A program made the position numbers and the translations under genes. The notes beneath the pieces are model-generated. The model was not told the DNA's origin. It ran no database searches and was given only the letters and a program-made list of their open reading frames with translations. Below, piece by piece: positions 9,422-14,147 of a DNA stretch of 14,147 nucleotides. Position 1 is the first letter of the stretch. Every line of letters begins with the position of its first letter. This DNA comes from Candidatus Terraquivivens yellowstonensis (GTDB taxonomy: Archaea; Thermoproteota; Nitrososphaeria_A; Caldarchaeales; Wolframiiraptoraceae): positions 1-14,147 of the forward strand of contig JAKCEW010000016.1 in NCBI GenBank assembly GCA_023539445.1, given 5' to 3'.

Positions 9422-9979
9422 TTAAACCTTTAATTTTTTAGCCAAAGTCACGAGGTTTTCAAGAAGTTCCCGAATTATGGCCCGCGTTTTATCATCTTTT
9501 AACTGCCCATTTTCATCAAACTTTTCTCCAGCGAACGGCACAATAACCTCGGGTTTGTTTATTGGATGCATATTTAAGGCTACAAACACTTGTCTAAGAT
9601 GGTATTGGGCACGAGCACCTCCTAACATTCCAATGGATGCGCTCATAAGGGCTACGGGTTTACCATCAAAAGAATTGTCGCCCGGTGGTCGAGAAGCCCA
9701 GTCTATAGCATTTTTTAAGACTCCAGGAAACGAATAATTATATTCCGGCGTAGCTATAAGAATCGCGTCTGCTGATCTTATCTTCGCTTTAAACTCCTTA
9801 ACTTTTGCTGGCATTTCATACTCCAAATCTTGATTGTAGAGGGGGATTCCTTCGATATCGAAAATTTCAAGTTCAGCTCCTTTCGGAAGTAACTCGGCTG
9901 CAGCACGAAGCAGTGCTTTGTTATATGAGTCTTTTCTTAAACTGCCCGCAAAACCTAGAATAATTATATGCTTTTCCAT
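9422..9979 (-). CDS. NAD(P)H-dependent FMN reductase family protein
   Basis: The 185-residue flavodoxin-like protein has GFAGSLRKDSYNKALL (about 9-24), the phosphate-binding loop of the NADPH-dependent FMN reductase family, and ATPEYNYSFPGVLKNAIDW (about 96-114), its most diagnostic motif. Family members reduce FMN, quinones, chromate or azo compounds with NAD(P)H in the cytoplasm. The substrate here is open; free flavin or quinone reduction would fit a redox-stress setting, and supplying electrons to the flavodiiron protein is a weaker possibility. The ATG at 9977-9979 has no clear ribosome binding site, and a TATA-like element about 29 bases upstream would give an almost leaderless message. 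It ends 71 bases before tusA, which has its own promoter signals, so it is probably a separate unit. Confidence 0.92.
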   Translation of the reverse strand: MEKHIIILGFAGSLRKDSYNKALLRAAAELLPKGAELEIFDIEGIPLYNQDLEYEMPAKVKEFKAKIRSADAILIATPEYNYSFPGVLKNAIDWASRPPGDNSFDGKPVALMSASIGMLGGARAQYHLRQVFVALNMHPINKPEVIVPFAGEKFDENGQLKDDKTRAIIRELLENLVTLAKKLKV

Positions 9980-10273
9980 GGTGCTAGAATTTTAAGCCAA
10001 ACCATTTAATAAGTTTGTTGTTTATAAATTCGCTTATTCATCACACCGCTAGTCCTGCCTTTTCGCTTAATTGAATATTCCAAGCTGTATCCAAACCACA
10101 CTAAACCTTCCATGTGTGTTTTTAACCTGGTAACCCTGATGGATTAAGAATCCGACATTTTGAGAGACAAAAACTGATACAGGTTCTATAGTCAATTATG
10201 GGTTGGGAGAAGTTTTAAGATATAGAGTTTAAATGTTAATGCTTACTTATTTACTACAGTCTGGGGTTGCTGG
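9980..10273. other. Intergenic region between divergent FMN reductase and copA genes
   Basis: These 294 bases hold no supported gene. At the left end, the minus-strand CTTATTAAAT (10004-10013) or TTTATAAA (10021-10028) may be the FMN reductase promoter. In the middle, AAACCACAC (10093-10101) and GTGTGTTT (10114-10121) could pair as an imperfect hairpin with a 12-base loop. The right end carries the copA promoter. No copper-responsive regulator gene is present here. Confidence 0.5.
10228..10235 (+). promoter_or_regulatory. TATA-like box of copA
   Basis: TTTAAATG would place the transcription start near 10258, leaving a leader of about 16 bases that includes GGGG at 10263-10266 ahead of the TTG start. 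An alternative A/T-rich element lies at 10246-10254, too close to the start. Confidence 0.35.
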
Positions 10274-12352
10274 TTGCCAAGGGACCCTGTTTGCGGTATG
10301 TTGGTTGATTCTGACAAGGCTATTAAACGCAAGATCGGAGATAGAGTCTACTATTTCTGTAGCGAAACATGCGCTAGAACATATGAACAGCCGGAGCAAG
10401 AATTGAAGAATATGAAGCGAAGGGTTGCATTAGCCCTAGCAGGAGTGATAAGCTTTGCCGTATTAAGGGTAATTGCCATTTTTGGTCTTGCCGTAGCGAT
10501 CATGGCGTTTGAAGTCGCTGGGATCTCAGCATGGAACTTGGCTTTCTTTATCCTCTCGACACCAATAGTTTGGGTCGCAGGATGGAATATTCACTATAGC
10601 GCTTATAAGGCGCTTAAAAATCGCTCCATAAATATGGATGTTCTCATAACTACTGGCGTACTTGCGGGATGGAGCTATGGAGCAGTGAGCACTTTCTTCC
10701 CATGGCTTGGATCGGAAGGGCATGGCTATTTAGAAATTGCGGTAGCGATTTTAGCTTTCGTGCTTCTGGGCAAGTTTATCGAGGAAATCATTAGAAGGAG
10801 ATCGGCCGCAGCTATTCGGAAGTTACTTGAGCTTCAGCCCACTATTGCAAGAGTATTGAAGGATGGTCGAGAAGTTGAGGTACCGATTGAGGAAGTAAAT
10901 GTTGGCGACATACTCATCGTTAAGCCTGGTGAAAAGATTCCTACAGACGGCATCGTCATTGAGGGTTATTCCTCTGTTGACGAAAAGATCATCACTGGCG
11001 AAAGCATACCCGTCGAAAAAAGCGTGGGCAGCGAAGTTGTAGGAGGTACAATCAACAAGACAGGTTTACTGAAGATTAGAGTCACGAAAGTTGGAGAAAA
11101 CACGGCTCTTATGCAAATAGTCCACTTAGTAGAGGAGGCTCAGGCATCAAGCGCGCCTATACAAAAGTTTGCGGACCGTGTTGTCGGATATTTTGTTCCA
11201 GCAGTTTTTGCTGTTGCTGGCATATCCTTTGTCTACTGGCTAATTACTAAAGGATTCTCTTCCGCTTTTCTTGTATTGTTGGCCGTACTGCTTATAGCTT
11301 GTCCATGCGCACTTGGCATAGCCACACCCACAGCAATCTTGGCGGGAGTTGGTAAGGGAGCCGAATATGGCATACTTCTGAGAGGAGGAGAATATGTTGA
11401 AAACATCAGAAAACTGACGACCGTTGTTTTTGATAAAACTGGAACTTTAACAAAAGGTGAGCCTTCAGTCACAGACGTCATAACCTTCAAAGGTTATAAA
11501 GAAGATGAGGTCCTACTGTTCGCTGCAATTGCAGAAAAAGGCTCAGAACATCCACTTGCTGAGGCTGTTTTGAAGAAAGCTTTCTCCCTTAACATTAACG
11601 TTCCAGACGCAGAAGCTTTTGAGGCCATACCCGGACATGGTGTCAAGGCAAGTTTTAAAGGGAAAACCATACTTCTTGGAAATCGCAGACTTATGGAGAC
11701 AAACAATATAAACATTGGAGAAGATGTAGAGCATTTTCTGACTAAGTTTGGAGAAGAAGGAAAAACAACCATGCTGCTCGCAATAGACGGTGAAATTGTC
11801 GGAATTTTGGCGGCCATGGACACACTTAAAGAGAATGCTAAAGAAGCCATAAGGGACCTTAAAAAAATGGGACTGGAAATCATTATGCTCACAGGCGATA
11901 ACGAGCGAACCGCGAAGGCAATAGCTAAACAACTTGGTATTGAAAAAGTTATTACTAATGTTTTACCATGGGAAAAAGCCAACGTTATTAAAAAATTGCA
12001 AAGCGAGGGTAAGGTCGTCGCTATGGTAGGTGATGGAATCAATGACGCACCCGCCCTTGCCCAGGCTCACATTGGAATAGCCATAGGCAGTGGAACAGAC
12101 ATAGCTAAAGAAACGGGCGGTATAGTCCTTATAAAAGATGACTTGCGAGATGTGGTTCGTGCAATCATGCTCAGTAAAGCAACTATGAGAAAAATAAAAC
12201 AAAACCTATTCTGGGCCTTTATTTATAATATGGTTTCCATTCCCATTGCTGCAGCTGGCTTACTAAGCCCGATCATAGCAGCTGGAGCCATGGCTTTTAG
12301 CTCTTTGTTCGTAGTCAGCAACTCAGCAACCCTCAAACTAATCAAGTTATAG
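10274..12352 (+). CDS. copA: Copper-exporting P-type ATPase with N-terminal YHS domain
   Basis: The 692-residue protein is a P1B-type ATPase of the copper(I) group. Residues 1-45 are a YHS domain (RDPVCGM, then [13 protein letters not shown]7, C29, C33) in place of the usual heavy-metal-associated domain. A membrane part follows from about 48, with [15 protein letters not shown] as the platform helix. T241-GES is the actuator loop, C343-P-C345 the membrane metal site, D387-KTGT the phosphorylated aspartate, H426-P the nucleotide-domain signature and G586-DGIND the hinge motif. The last helices carry FIYN and MAFSSL, the YN and MxxSS signatures of copper(I) transport. It exports copper from the cytoplasm using ATP. 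The only credible start is TTG at 10274-10276. A free-standing YHS protein is encoded directly downstream. Confidence 0.96.
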   Translation: MPRDPVCGMLVDSDKAIKRKIGDRVYYFCSETCARTYEQPEQELKNMKRRVALALAGVISFAVLRVIAIFGLAVAIMAFEVAGISAWNLAFFILSTPIVWVAGWNIHYSAYKALKNRSINMDVLITTGVLAGWSYGAVSTFFPWLGSEGHGYLEIAVAILAFVLLGKFIEEIIRRRSAAAIRKLLELQPTIARVLKDGREVEVPIEEVNVGDILIVKPGEKIPTDGIVIEGYSSVDEKIITGESIPVEKSVGSEVVGGTINKTGLLKIRVTKVGENTALMQIVHLVEEAQASSAPIQKFADRVVGYFVPAVFAVAGISFVYWLITKGFSSAFLVLLAVLLIACPCALGIATPTAILAGVGKGAEYGILLRGGEYVENIRKLTTVVFDKTGTLTKGEPSVTDVITFKGYKEDEVLLFAAIAEKGSEHPLAEAVLKKAFSLNINVPDAEAFEAIPGHGVKASFKGKTILLGNRRLMETNNINIGEDVEHFLTKFGEEGKTTMLLAIDGEIVGILAAMDTLKENAKEAIRDLKKMGLEIIMLTGDNERTAKAIAKQLGIEKVITNVLPWEKANVIKKLQSEGKVVAMVGDGINDAPALAQAHIGIAIGSGTDIAKETGGIVLIKDDLRDVVRAIMLSKATMRKIKQNLFWAFIYNMVSIPIAAAGLLSPIIAAGAMAFSSLFVVSNSATLKLIKL

Positions 12353-12359
12353 GAGGTGA
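12352..12359 (+). promoter_or_regulatory. Ribosome binding site of the small YHS gene
   Basis: GGAGGTGA overlaps the last base of the copA stop codon and lies five bases before the GTG at 12365. It fixes the start of the 48-residue gene and shows that it is co-translated with copA. Confidence 0.75.
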
Positions 12360-12364
12360 AAACT

Positions 12365-12511
12365 GTGGCGAAAGATCCTGTTTGTGGAATGGAAGTGGAT
12401 GAAAAAACGGCAAGATACAAGACAGAATACTTGGGTAAGACTTATTACTTCTGTAGCTCAATTTGCAAAGAGAAATTCGAGAAAAATCCGCAGAAATACA
12501 TAAAGACGTGA
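12365..12511 (+). CDS. 48-residue YHS domain protein, likely copper handling
   Basis: A short frame starting GTG at 12365-12367 encodes 48 residues beginning MAKDPVCGMEVDEKTARY and continuing YYFCSSICKEKFEKNPQKY. This is a single complete YHS domain with C7, C30 and C34 as likely metal ligands. It closely parallels the N-terminal domain of the copper ATPase (DPVCGM, YYFCSxxC), so it is probably a paralogue or split copy of that domain. Starting 12 bases after copA with a strong ribosome binding site, it likely acts as a copper chaperone or buffer for the pump. Function is inferred from family and position; no direct evidence of the metal exists in the sequence. Confidence 0.88.
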   Translation: MAKDPVCGMEVDEKTARYKTEYLGKTYYFCSSICKEKFEKNPQKYIKT

Positions 12512-12544
12512 TGCAGAACCTTTCTCCCCGATGAAGCCTTGTGA

Positions 12545-12761
12545 GGGCGGATCTTTGATTTCGGCGTTTTCTTGCAATTCCTTAGTTAACATTCCCTCTC
12601 TTCAACATGAGCATTACAGCGGTAGGATGCGCCCTTTCAGCCGGTTTTATGCCAGCACTTATCGCAGCCCAACCTTCTGGTGCATAGTGATTGAAATAGG
12701 CTTTGGCTATCTGGTTTCTGAAACTTTTCTCAATGTAGACGAAGAGTACAACTTTTAAGAT
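12545..12761 (-). pseudogene. arsC: Decayed arsenate reductase / low-molecular-weight phosphatase-like gene
   Basis: Directly after the stop of the hemerythrin-like gene, and in the same frame, the minus strand reads LKVVLFVYIEKSFRNQIAKA, then YFNHYAPEGWAAISAGIKPA, before a stop at 12582-12584. This aligns by eye with the N-terminal half of ArsC-type reductases (VLFVCxxNSCRSQMAEA, then SAGTKPAE). Both active-site cysteines are gone: Y stands for the first and F for the second. No normal start codon precedes it. After the stop, another frame (from 12589) continues LTKELQENAEIKDPP, like the family's LTKELVENADIV segment, so a deletion or frameshift lies near 12590. Total remaining length is about half the usual 130-140 residues. 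It is therefore a relic, and suggests that an arsenic or phosphatase function was once encoded beside the metal genes. Confidence 0.72.
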
Positions 12762-13994
12762 TCAACCTTCCCAGTCTAAGAGGCGTTTTTCACCCTCAAT
12801 CTTCTTTAACTCAGTTATGTCTTGGGTTACCTCTATCGTGCCAAGATATTTGCCGTTTTTGTCTCTCACGGCGAAATATCTTATGTGGATTGTGCGATCG
12901 CCTTTTTGGATCCAGAACTCCGCCACATCTTTTTCGCCTTTCTTGAAAGCTTCAAGGATTCTGTTGACTATATGGATGCTCTTCTGCGGATGGCACAACT
13001 GGACTTTTCTGCCAATAATAGCTTTTGTTCTTATGAATATGCGTTTTTCTGCCTTATTGAAGAATTTGACAAAATCATCTTTATCTACAAAGGTTATGTC
13101 CACGGGCAAAGTGTTTAAGAGGGCCTCAACCTCCTCCTTTGTTAAAGTTCCAGTTTCAAACTGCAACGCGCTTTCGAGTACGGGCTTTTCCTCGACGGAC
13201 TCTTTTACATCTTTGACCTCTTTTGTCATCAAATGTGTTGGGGTGAAACAACAATACCCAATTTCGTCAAAACTCTCTCTTACGGTAGCCCATTCCTCTT
13301 CTGTGACTACGCGCTGGGCTATTGGAAACAATATATTGTTTTCCTTATAGATGTGGCTGTTAAGTACATTAACCACAGACTTTGTCAGCTCGCCAAGTTC
13401 TCTCTTAAAATCTGAAAAGCTCATTTTCGTAACGTTCTCGATTAGGGCTTTAAGTCGCTTCTTCTTCTCCCTAAGTTGATTGTGCTCCATCCACATTATC
13501 GCTGGCGGCTCGCTTATCCCATGCTTTTCCAAAACTGGGAAAAGCGCATTCTCCTCCCTCAAATAGTGCTTTTCAGCCTCTAAAAGCTCATCTACAAAAT
13601 GTTTTAGCTGTGACAATTCTTCGACCGCTGATTCTGGAATTTCTGTCCTTAGAACCTTCTCGGTTAAAATGGCAAGCTTTTCGGCGATTTGCTGAATCAT
13701 TTTATGCTCTTCAAGAAGAATACCGATGGGGCTGGTTGGGACAGCTTCAATTTTCTGTCTTTCCAGTTGTTCCTTGAAAATTGTTAAATGAATGTCACAG
13801 AGCCTCTGAAGCTCCTCTCTTGAAATACCCTCGCTTACAAGCTCCTGTTCAATCTTGGCTATCTCAAGTGGACTTACACCTTCGAGAAACTGTTTAAACC
13901 GCTCCCTAACCTGTTCCGTCGAGACACCAGCATGTAGTTGCCTCAAAATCTCTTTTAGCATCTTCTTACGCTCTTCTTCTGTTACCCCACCCAT
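12762..13994 (-). CDS. DUF438-hemerythrin-PAS domain protein
   Basis: From the ATG at 13992-13994 the protein has 410 residues in three parts. An N-terminal DUF438-like helical region spans about 1-75. A hemerythrin-like HHE region, about 90-235, holds candidate diiron ligands at H97 (EEH), H143 with nearby acidic residues (AEKHYLREEN), H171 (WMEHNQL) and H214-E218 (NSHIYKEN). After GYCCFTP (246-252) comes a PAS domain, about 295-405, with C334-H335 in QLCHPQKS and AVRDKNGKYLGTIEVTQDIT. This architecture is common in anaerobic archaea and bacteria; it probably senses oxygen, NO or redox state, but has no visible output domain such as a kinase. GAGG at 14001-14004, six bases upstream, favours this ATG over a TTG at 14012. 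The decayed arsC-like gene follows directly. Confidence 0.9.
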   Translation of the reverse strand: MGGVTEEERKKMLKEILRQLHAGVSTEQVRERFKQFLEGVSPLEIAKIEQELVSEGISREELQRLCDIHLTIFKEQLERQKIEAVPTSPIGILLEEHKMIQQIAEKLAILTEKVLRTEIPESAVEELSQLKHFVDELLEAEKHYLREENALFPVLEKHGISEPPAIMWMEHNQLREKKKRLKALIENVTKMSFSDFKRELGELTKSVVNVLNSHIYKENNILFPIAQRVVTEEEWATVRESFDEIGYCCFTPTHLMTKEVKDVKESVEEKPVLESALQFETGTLTKEEVEALLNTLPVDITFVDKDDFVKFFNKAEKRIFIRTKAIIGRKVQLCHPQKSIHIVNRILEAFKKGEKDVAEFWIQKGDRTIHIRYFAVRDKNGKYLGTIEVTQDITELKKIEGEKRLLDWEG

Positions 13995-14031
13995 TTTATG
14001 CCTCTTCTTCAAAATATTGTTAAAACTCTGT

Positions 14032-14042
14032 TATATTTATAC
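14032..14042 (-). promoter_or_regulatory. TATA-like box of the DUF438-hemerythrin-PAS gene
   Basis: The minus strand reads GTATAAATATA, the best TATA-like match in the window. Transcription would start near 14011, giving a leader of about 17 bases that contains the GAGG ribosome binding site. Beyond it, 14043-14147 shows no supported feature. Confidence 0.55.
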
Positions 14043-14147
14043 ATAATGGTAAACACCACTAAATGCGACATTCAGTTTTAGGCTTCAATATCATGACTGG
14101 CCGCCTCTGTAATGAATACAATCCAATCAAACACCATTGAGACAATT

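Noticed and set aside
10006-10113. A 35-residue minus-strand frame beginning MEGLVWFGYSLEYSIKRKGR.
   Set aside because: It has an ATG and a plausible composition, but no ribosome binding site, no recognised family, and it ends within the FMN reductase promoter. Conservation in a related genome would be needed to accept it.
11494-12042. A 182-codon minus-strand open frame.
   Set aside because: It lies wholly within copA, whose ATPase motifs are intact across the same bases; it is a mirror of that gene.
12531-12758. A 75-codon plus-strand open frame after the small YHS gene.
   Set aside because: The minus strand of the same bases clearly resembles a decayed ArsC-like gene; the plus-strand product resembles nothing and has no ribosome binding site.
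14081-14146. A minus-strand open frame from the window edge ending in TAA, possibly the tail of another gene.
   Set aside because: Only about 21 codons are visible and they match no recognisable family, so chance cannot be excluded.

Overview
The window looks archaeal. Coding genes are preceded by AT-rich TATA-like boxes at archaeal spacing, two genes look leaderless (flavodiiron protein, Lrp-type regulator), and several starts are TTG or GTG. The 2-oxoacid:ferredoxin oxidoreductase has the two-subunit gamma-alpha fusion plus beta layout common in Thermoproteota and relatives. The gene set (superoxide reductase, flavodiiron protein, ferredoxin-linked oxidoreductase, a PLP-lysine-less IscS) points to an anaerobe or microaerophile that meets oxygen. 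Lineage beyond archaeon is not determinable by eye.

Layout. Positions 1-183 hold the last 60 codons of a plus-strand ABC transporter solute-binding protein. On the minus strand follow sfsA and a flavodiiron protein (160-2118), then a peroxiredoxin-superoxide reductase pair (2179-3253). An Lrp/AsnC-type regulator with a CxxC-bearing C-terminal extension (3309-4031) is divergent from the peroxiredoxin. Together these form a reductive oxygen, peroxide and superoxide defence cluster, and the divergent regulator is the obvious candidate to control it.

Positions 4072-9350 are one tightly packed minus-strand operon, read in the order tusA, dsrE-like, iscS, iscU, a 57-residue TRASH/YHS-like metal-binding protein, then the oxidoreductase alpha and beta subunits. 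Its striking feature is that IscS keeps the mobile catalytic cysteine but has Asp where the PLP lysine should be, with Asn for the PLP-stacking-side His and Ala for a PLP-contacting Gln. With TusA and a DsrE-like protein at the head of the operon, the simplest reading is an Fe-S assembly line fed by protein persulfide or sulfide rather than by cysteine desulfuration, coupled to production of an Fe-S/TPP enzyme.

A separate FMN reductase (9422-9979) precedes a roughly 290-base non-coding gap. On the plus strand come a CopA-type copper ATPase with an N-terminal YHS domain and a 48-residue free-standing YHS protein (10274-12511). Behind them, on the minus strand, lies a decayed arsenate reductase/low-molecular-weight phosphatase gene that has lost both active-site cysteines and is frameshifted (12545-12761). 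It is directly downstream of a DUF438-hemerythrin-PAS protein (12762-13994), probably an oxygen or redox-linked sensor. Nothing convincing is seen in the last 100 bases.

Base composition falls from about 50 percent GC on the left to about 40 percent or less on the right. The step lies inside the regulator gene near 3740, suggesting different histories for the two halves. All statements rest on reading the sequence by eye; no database search was run.
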